Origin: Alloyangia pacifica
GTDB lineage: Bacteria; Pseudomonadota; Alphaproteobacteria; Rhodobacterales; Rhodobacteraceae
Assembly (NCBI RefSeq): GCF_003111685.1
Contig: NZ_CP022189.1
Location: 1,504,001-1,568,000, forward strand
DNA length: 64,000 bases
Direction: 5' to 3'
A model generated the notes under the pieces. It did not search any database. It saw only the letters and a program-made list of their open reading frames with translations, and had not been told where the DNA came from. Below are positions 28,629 to 36,401 of the stretch, piece after piece. The translations under genes were made by a program, and so were the position numbers. Within the stretch, counting starts at the first letter, position 1. Every line of letters starts with the position of its first letter.

Positions 28629-29414
28629 GTGCTGGCTCTGATCGCAGGGCAGGGTGATCTGCCTCGGGCAGTGATCGAAGCCCTGCCCGAACCGGCGCTG
28701 GTCTGCGGCATGGAAAGCTCGCCGCCCGACCGGGTGGCGGCGGATCACCTGTTCCGGATCGAGAAGCTTGGCTCCTTCCTGCGCTGGCTCAAGGTGCAGG
28801 GGGTGACCCGTGTATGCCTGTGCGGCGCGGTCGGCCGGCCCGAGATCAAAGCATCGCGCCTCGACCTGCCGACGCTGCTCTTGCTGCCGAAGATCCTGCG
28901 CGCTCTGAAGCGCGGCGACGATGGCGCGCTGCGCATCGTCATCGGGTTGCTCGAGGACGCCGGGCTTGAGGTCGTGGGCGCGCATGAGGCCGCCCCGGCG
29001 CTGCTTCCGGCGCCCGGTGTGCTGACGCAGGCGCAGCCCGGCACCGAGGCAGCAGAGATGGCCACGCTCGCCGATGCGGTGAGCCACCGCCAGGGGCTCG
29101 AGGATCTGGGCCAATGCTGCGTCATCTCGGGCGATCAGGTGGTCGCGCAGGAAGACGCGCGTGGCACCGATGCCATGCTGGGCGCGCTGCCGCCGGTGCC
29201 GGGCGGCGTTTTCTACAAGGCGCCGAAGCCGGGGCAGGAGCGCCGCGCCGACCTGCCGGTGATCGGCCCCAACACCGCCGTCGGCGCGATCCGCGCCGGG
29301 CTTTCGGGCATCGTCATCGAGGCGCAGGGCGTCATGGTGCTCGACCGCGCGGCGGTCATCGAAATGCTGGATGCCGCAGGGCTCTTCCTGTGGGTACGGG
29401 AGCGGGACGCATGA
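28629..29414 (+). CDS. lpxI: UDP-2,3-diacylglucosamine pyrophosphatase LpxI
   Basis: This 261-residue protein (DUF1009) hydrolyses UDP-2,3-diacylglucosamine to lipid X and UMP. It replaces LpxH in alphaproteobacteria. The N-terminal LALIAGQGDLP and the C-terminal KAPKPGQERRADLPVIGP and GLSGIVIEAQG segments are characteristic. The start is GTG at 28629. The stop overlaps the lpxB start (ATGA). Confidence 0.95.
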   Translation: MLALIAGQGDLPRAVIEALPEPALVCGMESSPPDRVAADHLFRIEKLGSFLRWLKVQGVTRVCLCGAVGRPEIKASRLDLPTLLLLPKILRALKRGDDGALRIVIGLLEDAGLEVVGAHEAAPALLPAPGVLTQAQPGTEAAEMATLADAVSHRQGLEDLGQCCVISGDQVVAQEDARGTDAMLGALPPVPGGVFYKAPKPGQERRADLPVIGPNTAVGAIRAGLSGIVIEAQGVMVLDRAAVIEMLDAAGLFLWVRERDA

Positions 29415-30568
29415 AGGTCTTCATCATCGCGGGCGAGCCCTCGGGCGACAAGCTGGGCGGCGCGCTCATGCAGGGGCTGAAGGCGCAGGTTCCCGAGGTC
29501 TCCTTCGAGGGGATCGGCGGCGAGCGCATGCTCGAGGAAGGGCTGCAGAGCCTCTTTCCCATGGACGAGATCTCGATCATGGGCATCACCGAGATCCTGC
29601 GCAACTACGGCGCGCTCAAGGCCCGCATCCGCCAGACCGCCGAGGCGGTGGTGGCCGCCAAGCCCGACGTGCTGATCACCGTCGACCTGCCGGAATTCTC
29701 GCTTCGCGTGGCCAAGCTGGTCAAAGAGAAATCCGAGATCCGCACCGTGCACTACGTGGCCCCCACGGTCTGGGCCTGGCGCCCCGGCCGCGCGGCGAAG
29801 ATGGCGCGGCACATCGATCAGGTGCTGGCGCTGCTTCCTTTCGAGCCCCCCTACATGCAGGCCGCGGGCATGCGCTGCGATTTCGTGGGTCACCCCGTGG
29901 TCACCGACCCGCAGGCAAGCCAGCCCGAGGCGGCCGAGTTCCGCCTCCGCCACGGCATCGGCGATGCGCCGCTCTGCCTGATCCTGCCCGGCTCGCGCCG
30001 CTCCGAAGTCTCGCGCCTCGGCGCGGTGTTCGGCGAGGCTCTGGCGCACCTCAAGCGGCAACGGCCCGATCTGCAATACGTGCTGCCCATGGCCGCACCG
30101 GTCGCCGACCTCGTGAAGGAGACGGTGAAGGGCTGGCCGGTCGATCCGATCCTGCTCGATCCGCGCGACGAGGGCGAGGCAGGGAAGGCCGAGAAACGCG
30201 CCGCCTTCGCCGCCGCCGACGTGGCACTGGCCGCGTCGGGCACGGTGGCGCTTGAGTTGGCCGCCGCCGGCACGCCCATGGTCATCGCCTATGACATGGG
30301 CTGGCTCTCGCGGCAGATCATCGGCCGGCTGATGCTGGTGGATTCGGTGAACCTGGTGAACCTTGTGACCGACAGCCGCACCGTGCCCGAGTTTATCGGA
30401 GACGCCTGCCGCCCCGGGCCCATTGCCGACGCGGTCCTCCGCGTGCTCGACGCGCCGCAGGAGCAGACGCGGGCGATGCACCAGACCATGGAGCTTCTCG
30501 GAAAAGGCGGCGACGCGCCGGGAATGCGCGCCGCCGAGGCGGTGCTCGCCGGGCTGCGCGAGGGCTGA
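29411..30568 (+). CDS. lpxB: Lipid-A-disaccharide synthase LpxB
   Basis: This 385-residue GT19 enzyme joins lipid X to UDP-2,3-diacylglucosamine to form the lipid A disaccharide. AGEPSGDKLGG is at residues 7-17 and VAPTVWAWRPGRA near residue 117. LPGSRRSEV near 197 and the C-terminal ASGTVALELAAAGTPMVIAY form the donor half. It is the last gene of the cluster, and a terminator follows. Confidence 0.97.
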   Translation: MKVFIIAGEPSGDKLGGALMQGLKAQVPEVSFEGIGGERMLEEGLQSLFPMDEISIMGITEILRNYGALKARIRQTAEAVVAAKPDVLITVDLPEFSLRVAKLVKEKSEIRTVHYVAPTVWAWRPGRAAKMARHIDQVLALLPFEPPYMQAAGMRCDFVGHPVVTDPQASQPEAAEFRLRHGIGDAPLCLILPGSRRSEVSRLGAVFGEALAHLKRQRPDLQYVLPMAAPVADLVKETVKGWPVDPILLDPRDEGEAGKAEKRAAFAAADVALAASGTVALELAAAGTPMVIAYDMGWLSRQIIGRLMLVDSVNLVNLVTDSRTVPEFIGDACRPGPIADAVLRVLDAPQEQTRAMHQTMELLGKGGDAPGMRAAEAVLAGLREG

Positions 30569-30602
30569 TCCCGCCGCCGCGCAACCCGCGCTGCAGACAT
30601 GA

Positions 30603-30635
30603 AAAAGCCCCGGCGCCTTGCGGCCCGGGGCTTTT
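30603..30635. terminator. Bidirectional terminator between lpxB and the IalB-family gene
   Basis: AAAAGCCCCGG...CCGGGGCTTTT, 34 bases past lpxB and 20 bases past the convergent IalB-family stop. The symmetrical A and T runs let it serve both strands. Confidence 0.88.
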
Positions 30636-30655
30636 CGTTTTCCGCACCGCAGCGC

Positions 30656-31309
30656 TTACTGGCGCAGCGCGCTGGTCTCTTCGTAGCCCGCGGTGAAGCC
30701 CGAGAGAGACATGTCGAGCGTCACCTTCTGATCCGGCGCCAGCGCCGGGACGATGGTGATCTGCGCGCCCTTGCCCGCCTTGAAGCGGTTCACGTCTTCC
30801 TCGGTGAAGCCGACGCGGGCGTAGCAGCCCACGGGGGTGCAGAAGGAGAAGTCGTAGCGCTTGGCTTGGCCGCCGTCGACCGAGATGGTCAGCTTCTGGG
30901 TCAACAGTGTCTCCAGCGGCACGACGAAGGTGCCCCCGGCCGCGACCTGGCCGCCGTTGGCAACCCGGAACAGGCTCACCTCGGCGACATTGTTGCCGTC
31001 GCTGTCCTGCAGCAACTGGTACATCTGGCAGGGATCCTCGGCATCGCTGCCCTCGGGCGCGCGGAGGCACTGAAGTTCCCAGGAGCCATGCGTGGCCTTG
31101 ACGTAGGTCTCGGGTTGCTGCCCGGGCGCGCCGGGTGTCTCGGCGTTCGCGTCCTCGCCCAGCGAGAGACCGCCGGCGGCGACGGTGCCTTCGGCCTGGT
31201 CTGCTGCGGGAGCGTCGTTTGTTTGGGCGGCGTCCTGCGCATAGGCCGGCATGGCTGCCAGGGCCGCAGCGAGCGGCAGCAGGCGCAGGATGTGGAGAGG
31301 TCTGATCAT
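30656..31309 (-). CDS. Invasion-associated locus B (IalB) family periplasmic protein
   Basis: This 217-residue secreted protein has a signal peptide ending near residue 25 (AMPAYAQ). A low-complexity Ala/Glu linker runs to about residue 70, followed by the IalB domain with GSWELQCL, DPCQMYQL, VPLETLL and YDFSFCTPVGCYARVGF. The four cysteines could form two disulfides. IalB is named from Bartonella, but homologues are common in free-living alphaproteobacteria and no function is established there. The start at 31309 follows GGGGGA. Confidence 0.85.
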   Translation of the reverse strand: MIRPLHILRLLPLAAALAAMPAYAQDAAQTNDAPAADQAEGTVAAGGLSLGEDANAETPGAPGQQPETYVKATHGSWELQCLRAPEGSDAEDPCQMYQLLQDSDGNNVAEVSLFRVANGGQVAAGGTFVVPLETLLTQKLTISVDGGQAKRYDFSFCTPVGCYARVGFTEEDVNRFKAGKGAQITIVPALAPDQKVTLDMSLSGFTAGYEETSALRQ

Positions 31310-31428
31310 GGGTCCCCCTGAAACGGTCATTCTTGCCTCATTGCCCGCTTAGCATGCACACCAAGCGGTGTCAGTCCGGAAATGGGAAGCATCACGGGAA
31401 CGGCAATAAAGCGCGGAAACCATTCATC

Positions 31429-31496
31429 AAAAAGAGAAAAGGGACCCTGCGGTCCCCTTTCCCTTGCTCCCTGTCGGACCGGCCGACTTTGTCATT
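31429..31496 (-). ncRNA. Candidate small RNA or leaderless 22-codon mini-ORF
   Basis: On the minus strand TTGACC (31526-31531) and TAGCGT (31503-31508) are spaced by 17 bases, placing a start near 31496. The predicted RNA has a small hairpin (GTCGG/CCGAC, 31473-31487) and a terminator (GGGACC-CTGC-GGTCCC then TTTTCTCTTTTT), ending near 31429, about 68 nt in all. The RNA would begin at or next to an ATG that opens a 22-codon frame ending in TGA inside the terminator T-run, so a tiny basic peptide is the alternative. I recognise no known family. Confidence 0.4.
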
Positions 31497-31502
31497 GCCG
31501 AG

Positions 31503-31531
31503 ACGCTACGAAACTCTTTCCCAACGGTCAA
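31503..31531 (-). promoter_or_regulatory. Candidate sigma-70-type promoter of the minus-strand small RNA
   Basis: TTGACC at 31526-31531 and TAGCGT at 31503-31508 with 17-bp spacing, read on the minus strand. The -35 is one base from consensus. The -10 is weak. Confidence 0.35.
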
Positions 31532-31717
31532 CAGGCTTTGCAACGGCAGGGCTTCACTTTTGCACAAAAGGCCGCGCCCGTTGCAAGGGCGCGGCAAGTC
31601 AGACAGGGAGGAAGTTCGCCCAGGGCAGGAGAGGACATGTTGCCCCGGACGAATTTCATACTGGCGCCAAAGAGTTAAGATTGTATGCTCGGGTCCGGAC
31701 GGCAGCGGAGGCAGGCC

Positions 31718-33283
31718 ATGACGGATGATGTTTTTGTAGGCGGTGGCGGCGAAGCCTATTCGGAAAAACAGTATCTTGGGCTGAAGTATGGCAACCGCCA
31801 CGGGCTGATCGCCGGCGCCACGGGCACCGGCAAGACGGTCACATTGCAGATCCTCGCCGAGGGGTTTTCGGCGGCGGGGGTGCCGGTTTTCCTGTCGGAC
31901 GTGAAGGGTGATCTCTCGGGGCTCGCGCGGGCTGGCTCGGAGACCGCCAGCCTGCATGCACCCTTCATGGAGCGCAACGCCAAGATCGGCTTCGACACGT
32001 TCACCTATACCGGCTTCCCGGTGGTCTTCTGGGATCTCTTCGGCGCCAAGGGCCACCCGGTGCGCACCACCGTGGCCGAGATGGGCCCGCTGCTGCTGGC
32101 CCGGCTCTTGGAGTTGACCGAGGCGCAGGAGGGAATTCTCAACATCGCCTTCCGGCTGTCGGACGAGCAGGGGCTGCCGCTGCTCGACCTCAAGGACCTT
32201 CAAGCGCTGTTGGTCTGGGTCGGGCAGAACGCCAAGGAGCTGAGCCTGCGCTACGGCAATATTTCCACCGCCTCCGTGGGGGCGATCCAACGGCGGCTTC
32301 TGGTGCTCGAGAACCAGGGCGGGGCGCGCTTCTTCGGTGAGCCGGCGCTGGAGCTGTCGGACCTGATGACCTGCGCGCCGGACGGTCGCGGCCATGTGAA
32401 CATCCTCGCCGCCGACGCGCTGATGGGGGCGCCGCGGCTCTATGCGACCTTCCTGCTGTGGCTGCTGTCGGAGCTTTTCGAGGAGTTGCCAGAGGTCGGC
32501 GATCCCGAGAAGCCCAAGCTGGTGTTCTTCTTTGACGAGGCGCATCTCCTGTTCGACGACGCGCCCAAGGCGCTGGTCGACAAGGTCGAACAGGTGGCGC
32601 GGCTGGTGAGGTCCAAAGGCGTTGGCGTCTACTTCGTGACGCAGAACCCCGACGACATCCCCGAGGACATCCTCGGCCAGCTCGGAAACCGGGTGCAGCA
32701 TGCGCTGCGCGCCTTCACCGCGCGCGACCGCAAGGCGCTGAAACAGGCCTCCGAGACCTACCGCGAGAACCCGGCCTTCGACACGGAGACCGCGATCCGC
32801 GAGGTCGGAACAGGCGAGGCGGTGACATCCTTCCTGCAAAAGAAGGGCGTGCCGGGCATGGTGCAGCGCACATTGGTGCGCCCGCCGGGCTCGCGGCTCG
32901 GCCCGATCACCGACGCAGAGCGGACCGAGGTCATGGATGCCTCGCCTCTGAAGGGCAAATACGACGCCCCGGTCGACCGCGAGTCCGCCCACGAGATCCT
33001 GCAGGCCCGCGCCGCCGCCGCAGCAACTGCCGCAGAAGAGGCCGACAGGGCCGTGGACACGGTCGAGACCGAGATCCGAGACTACAACCGCGCCCGCAGG
33101 TACGACCCTACGCCCCGCGCTCAGCCCCGCAAGAGCAGCGCTCCCACCTCGCGCAGCACGCGCTACAGCGCGCCGGACAGCCTCGGCGAGGCGCTGGGGC
33201 AGGCGGTGCTGAAGGAACTCTCGGGCACCACCGGCAAGCGTCTGGTGAGGGGCATTCTCGGCAGCCTCTTCAAGGCGCGCTGA
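31718..33283 (+). CDS. HerA-like (DUF853/YjgR family) P-loop ATPase
   Basis: This 521-residue ATPase belongs to the HerA/FtsK group. Walker A is GATGTGKT at residues 33-40, Walker [12 protein letters not shown] at 269-279, and [20 protein letters not shown] provides the sensor segment. The Ala/Glu-rich helical linker after residue 430 and a C-terminal [16 protein letters not shown] motif match the DUF853 family. Family members are soluble ATPases of unsettled function, possibly nucleoside-triphosphatases or DNA translocases. The start at 31718 follows CGGAGG. A small K+ channel gene begins 11 bases later. Confidence 0.85.
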   Translation: MTDDVFVGGGGEAYSEKQYLGLKYGNRHGLIAGATGTGKTVTLQILAEGFSAAGVPVFLSDVKGDLSGLARAGSETASLHAPFMERNAKIGFDTFTYTGFPVVFWDLFGAKGHPVRTTVAEMGPLLLARLLELTEAQEGILNIAFRLSDEQGLPLLDLKDLQALLVWVGQNAKELSLRYGNISTASVGAIQRRLLVLENQGGARFFGEPALELSDLMTCAPDGRGHVNILAADALMGAPRLYATFLLWLLSELFEELPEVGDPEKPKLVFFFDEAHLLFDDAPKALVDKVEQVARLVRSKGVGVYFVTQNPDDIPEDILGQLGNRVQHALRAFTARDRKALKQASETYRENPAFDTETAIREVGTGEAVTSFLQKKGVPGMVQRTLVRPPGSRLGPITDAERTEVMDASPLKGKYDAPVDRESAHEILQARAAAAATAAEEADRAVDTVETEIRDYNRARRYDPTPRAQPRKSSAPTSRSTRYSAPDSLGEALGQAVLKELSGTTGKRLVRGILGSLFKAR

Positions 33284-33294
33284 GGCCGCCGCGC

Positions 33295-33732
33295 ATGGGC
33301 ATCGGCACGCAAATCCTGATGGGGAGCGGGCTGCTCTTCCTCTGCGCCGGGGTCCAACTCTGGATCATCGCGCGCGTCGCGCCGGCACTGCTCTCGGCGA
33401 TCGCGCGGATCGAGGACAAGACCGGGCCCCTGCGGCTTTTCGGGCTGATCTGCATCGCCTTCGGTGCCATGGTGCTCGCCCATACGCTGCAGATCTGGCT
33501 CTGGGCCGCGAGCTTTCGCTACCTCGGGGCCTTCGAGACGCTGCCCGAGGCCTTCTACTTCGCCGTGGTGAGCTACACGACCTTGGGATACGGAGACATC
33601 ACGCTGGGCGAAGGATTGCGGATCTACGGCAGCTTTGCCGCGATCACGGGACTTCTGACCTTTGGGGTGAGCACCGCCTTCCTGCTGGCGGTGCTGACGC
33701 GGATCCGCCCGATGCTGGGCGACGAGCGCTGA
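33295..33732 (+). CDS. Two-TM-type potassium channel protein
   Basis: This 145-residue membrane protein has helices near residues 8-28, 48-70 and 112-135. A pore loop with the K+ selectivity filter TTLGYGD at residues 95-101 lies before the last helix. It is an ion-channel (Ion_trans_2) protein without an RCK or cyclic-nucleotide domain. It follows the HerA-like gene by 11 bases, so the two are probably cotranscribed, with no known functional link. Downstream lies a repeat element. Confidence 0.85.
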   Translation: MGIGTQILMGSGLLFLCAGVQLWIIARVAPALLSAIARIEDKTGPLRLFGLICIAFGAMVLAHTLQIWLWAASFRYLGAFETLPEAFYFAVVSYTTLGYGDITLGEGLRIYGSFAAITGLLTFGVSTAFLLAVLTRIRPMLGDER

Positions 33733-33756
33733 GCTGACCTGCCGGCACAGGGCGCT

Positions 33757-33823
33757 GACCCGGGGGCCGTTCCAGGGCGATGCCCCCGGGCCCCCAGGAT
33801 ATTTGCTCCGAGTAAAATGCGCC
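33757..33823 (+). repeat. Degenerate 3'-flanking intergenic element, copy A
   Basis: A G/C-rich inverted repeat (CGGGGGCC...GGGCCCCC) is followed by AGGATATTTGCTCCGAGTAA and AATGCGCC, starting 25 bases after the channel stop. It aligns with copies at 9625-9669 (minus) and 50701-50775. Confidence 0.45.
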
Positions 33824-33855
33824 CGCCGCGCGCGGCAGCGGGGCCGGGCGGCTGG

Positions 33856-33972
33856 TCAGAACCAGCTGTCGACGGTGCGCGAAGCGCGCGAAACGTCCTG
33901 GCCGAAGCCATCGACGGTGCCGCAGGCGGCAAGCGGGGCGGCCAGGAGGGCGAGAAGGAAGAGGCGTTTCAT
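33856..33972 (-). CDS. Entericidin-like small lipoprotein
   Basis: This 38-residue frame encodes a lipoprotein signal (MKRLFLLALLAAPLAAC), then GTVDGFGQDVSRASRTVDSW. The lipobox Cys is at residue 17, and the short helical tail with GxGxD matches entericidin EcnA/EcnB-type peptides. These are small outer-membrane lipoproteins related to a toxin/antidote pair in enterobacteria, but are widespread singly in alphaproteobacteria with unknown function. It lies 57 bases downstream of the solute-binding protein gene on the same strand. The ribosome-binding site is weak. Confidence 0.7.
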   Translation of the reverse strand: MKRLFLLALLAAPLAACGTVDGFGQDVSRASRTVDSWF

Positions 33973-34029
33973 ACTGTCTGCTCGTCGTTTGTTGGTCTTG
34001 TCGGTCGTCTTGGTCTGGCGGGGCAGACC

Positions 34030-35853
34030 TCAGTTCTGCTCTTCCCACCACCAGGCGTTGGGCTGCCAGTCGATCCAGTCTCCGTAGACCGGAGTCGGCT
34101 CGGCGTAGGTCAGCTCTTTGGCGTGGGCGATCCAGCTCTGATTCCACTCGTATGTGGGGATGACATATCGGCCAGCGGTGAGCACCCGGTCAAGCGCATG
34201 GGTGGCGGCGAGAAACTCTTCGCGGCTGGTGGCGGTCAACAAGTCCTCGATCAGCGCGTCCACCGCCGGGCTCTTGATGCCCATCAGGTTGCGCGAGCCT
34301 TCCTGGTCGGCGGCCGCGCTGCCCCAGTAGAGCCGCTGTTCGTTGCCCGGCGAGAGCGAGATGCCACGGCGGAACCAGGTCATGTCGAAATCGAAAGAGG
34401 CGCTGCGCGCGTTGAATTGGGCGGAGTCGACCGTGTCGACGCGCACCTTGATGCCGAGGCGCTGCAGCGCCTGCACGTAGATGTCGATCATCGAGCCGGC
34501 CTCGGTCTCGCCCTGCGGCAGCACGATGTCGAACTGGAAGGGCTGGCCCTGCGGGTCCATCATCACCCCGTCCTGCACCGTGTAGCCGGCCTCCTGCATA
34601 AGATCCATCGCCTTGCGCAGCCCGGCGCGGTTGCGGGCCGAGCCGTCGCCCTGCGGCAGCTCGTAGCCTTCGAGCGTGCCGGGAACCAGGCTTTCGGCGA
34701 AAGGCTCCAGCAGGTCCTTGACCCGGCCGGACGCCGGGCCGTGGTCCATCGCCAGCTCGGAGTTGGAGAAATACGAGGTGATGCGCGGCTGTCGCCCGCC
34801 GGTCAGCGTTTCGTTGATGTATTCGAAGTTAAACAGCTGGATCATCGCTTCGCGCACGCGCCAGTCGTCGAAACCGGGCCGTCGGGTGTTCATCACGAAG
34901 CCGGTCATCCCCGAGGGGCGGCCATGCGGTACAACGGATTTGACCACCTCGCCGGCCTGCACGGCGGGAAAATCGTACTGGGTCTCCCACTTTTCCGAAT
35001 TGAGCTCGCGGTTGGAGTTCAGCAGCCCCGCCTTGAAGGCCTCGAACATGGCGGTGCCATCGCCGAAGAACTCCATGCGCACCTCATCGAGGTTGGCCTG
35101 ACCCTTCATGAAGGGCACGTCCTTGCCCCAGTAATCGGGGTTGCGCTTGAGCGAGACGTAGCGGCCCGCCTCGAAGCTGTCGATGACATAGGGCGCGGTG
35201 GTTATGGGCACCACGTCGAGGCCGGAGGCGGAAAAATCCTTGCCCTCCCACTGCGCCTTCTTGAGGATCGGACGCATGCCGACGATCAGCGCCAGCTCGC
35301 GGTCCTGCACGTTGAAGGTGAAGCGCAGGCTGTGCTCACCGGTCTTTTCGATGCTCTCGATGCGGCTATAGGTGCCCTGGTAGCGCGGGTGGCCTTCGGT
35401 GCCGAGGGTGTTGAAGCTCCAGATCACGTCCTCGACGGTGACCGGTGTGCCATCGGAGAATTTCGCCTCGGGGCGCAGGGTAAATTCGACCCAGTCGCGC
35501 TCGGGCGAGGTCTCGACGGTTTCGCAGATCAGGCAGTAAAGAGTGAAGGGCTCGTCCCAGCTGCGCCCCATGAGCGATTCATAGGCCAGAAAGCGCAGCT
35601 GCCAGGGCACCGAGCCCTTGAGGATATGCGGGTTGAGGCTGTCAAAACTGCCGACTTCGCCGGTGACGATGCGGCCGCCCTTGGGCGCCTCCGGGTTCAC
35701 GTAGGGCAGATGATCGAAATCCGCGGGCAGGGCGGGCTCGCCGTACATGGCGATGCCATGCATGGGCTCCGCGCTTGCGGCGAATCCCGAAAATAGGGCC
35801 AGCGCGGTGAGCGCGGGCCGGATGGGAGAAAATCTGAAATGAATGGCGGCCAT
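34030..35853 (-). CDS. Extracellular solute-binding protein, family 5 (YejA-like)
   Basis: This 607-residue periplasmic protein belongs to the oligopeptide/microcin C-type binding proteins. A signal peptide ends near residue 28 (FSGFAASAEP). HGIAMYGEPALP, followed by the KGGRIVTGEVGSFDSLNPHI segment, is typical of YejA-type members, and SDGTPVTVEDVIWS is the common family 5 motif. The length fits YejA. The permease and ATPase genes (yejBEF) that normally follow are missing; only the entericidin-like gene and convergent plus-strand genes follow, so the transporter must be encoded elsewhere. Confidence 0.88.
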   Translation of the reverse strand: MAAIHFRFSPIRPALTALALFSGFAASAEPMHGIAMYGEPALPADFDHLPYVNPEAPKGGRIVTGEVGSFDSLNPHILKGSVPWQLRFLAYESLMGRSWDEPFTLYCLICETVETSPERDWVEFTLRPEAKFSDGTPVTVEDVIWSFNTLGTEGHPRYQGTYSRIESIEKTGEHSLRFTFNVQDRELALIVGMRPILKKAQWEGKDFSASGLDVVPITTAPYVIDSFEAGRYVSLKRNPDYWGKDVPFMKGQANLDEVRMEFFGDGTAMFEAFKAGLLNSNRELNSEKWETQYDFPAVQAGEVVKSVVPHGRPSGMTGFVMNTRRPGFDDWRVREAMIQLFNFEYINETLTGGRQPRITSYFSNSELAMDHGPASGRVKDLLEPFAESLVPGTLEGYELPQGDGSARNRAGLRKAMDLMQEAGYTVQDGVMMDPQGQPFQFDIVLPQGETEAGSMIDIYVQALQRLGIKVRVDTVDSAQFNARSASFDFDMTWFRRGISLSPGNEQRLYWGSAAADQEGSRNLMGIKSPAVDALIEDLLTATSREEFLAATHALDRVLTAGRYVIPTYEWNQSWIAHAKELTYAEPTPVYGDWIDWQPNAWWWEEQN

Positions 35854-35933
35854 TGTCGAAATCGTCCTGCTCTGCCCTTGTTTTCTTGGTTTTCGACCCT
35901 ATCGGGGCTTTTACGTCTTTTCAAACTTTTAGG

Positions 35934-35962
35934 TTGGACTCCGGCAGCAAAGCGCGTATAAA
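35934..35962 (+). promoter_or_regulatory. Sigma-70-type promoter of a candidate small RNA
   Basis: TTGGAC at 35934-35939 and TATAAA at 35957-35962 with exactly 17 bp between them. Both are close to consensus, unusually good for this GC-rich genome. The expected start is A35969. Confidence 0.65.
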
Positions 35963-35968
35963 GAGGTC

Positions 35969-36044
35969 ACTGCTCGATAGGTTTCTTGCCTGTATGAAAC
36001 CTGCCTCAATGACTGAACGCCGGCCTCGTGCCGGCGTTTTTTTT
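35969..36044 (+). ncRNA. Candidate small RNA, about 76 nt
   Basis: The transcript predicted from the promoter at 35934-35962 has a first hairpin AGGTTTC-loop-GAAACCT (35979-35985 with 35996-36002). A short single-stranded region (GCCTCAATGACTG) follows, then a strong intrinsic terminator AACGCCGGC-CTCGT-GCCGGCGTT running into eight T residues (36016-36044). No sizeable ORF is enclosed. The layout of promoter, hairpin, unpaired seed-like segment and terminator is that of a trans-acting sRNA. It sits in the gap upstream of the divergent solute-binding protein gene. I cannot match it to a named family. Confidence 0.6.
36016..36044 (+). terminator. Intrinsic terminator of the candidate small RNA
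   Basis: A perfect 9-bp stem (AACGCCGGC/GCCGGCGTT) with a five-base loop and an uninterrupted T8 tract. Confidence 0.9.
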
Positions 36045-36401
36045 GGTTTTTTCGCGCTCTTCCGGAAAGACCCTGCCATCCGGCGACGTCAAATTCCACG
36101 AATCCGCCCTGCCGAGTTTGGCGAACGCGTGGCCGCTGTGCGTCGGCATCGCTGTTGAAGATTTGGACGTATGCGCCGGTGTGCGACGGTGCGCCGAGCC
36201 TTACAGGGCAGGGCCCGGCTTGCCTAGGGGGGCAGGCCGGGTTCCCGCCTACGAATCCGTGATGACGTTGCGAACACGGGCTTGCAGCTTCGCGCGGGAT
36301 GACCGAGCAATGCGGAGGAGCGGAACCGGGAGGCATGTCCATCCCGTTCCCCATGCAGGCGGCGAGCCATGTCGGTGCCGCAAGACACGAGGAGTTTTCG
36401 C
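36045..36401. other. Intergenic region upstream of bdhA
   Basis: In 357 bases I see only a hairpin (CCCGGC/GCCGGG, 36214-36241) and the GAGGAG ribosome-binding site of bdhA near its 3' end. Open frames crossing it have no protein-like character. The bdhA promoter should be here, but I cannot place it. Confidence 0.45.

Larger units (their letters stand above)
31310..31717. other. Intergenic region between the IalB-family gene and the HerA-like gene
   Basis: Besides the candidate small RNA at 31429-31496, this 408-base gap holds a 9-bp inverted repeat GCCGCGCCC/GGGCGCGGC at 31582-31606, followed on the minus strand by CTTTTG. That resembles a minus-strand terminator although no minus-strand gene is evident above it. 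The rest must include promoters for the two divergent genes. I see no further coding sequence. Confidence 0.45.

Noticed and set aside
35853..36158. 101-codon plus-strand frame across the candidate sRNA
   Set aside because: The frame runs through a perfect terminator with T8 and has no coding character. The non-coding interpretation is stronger.
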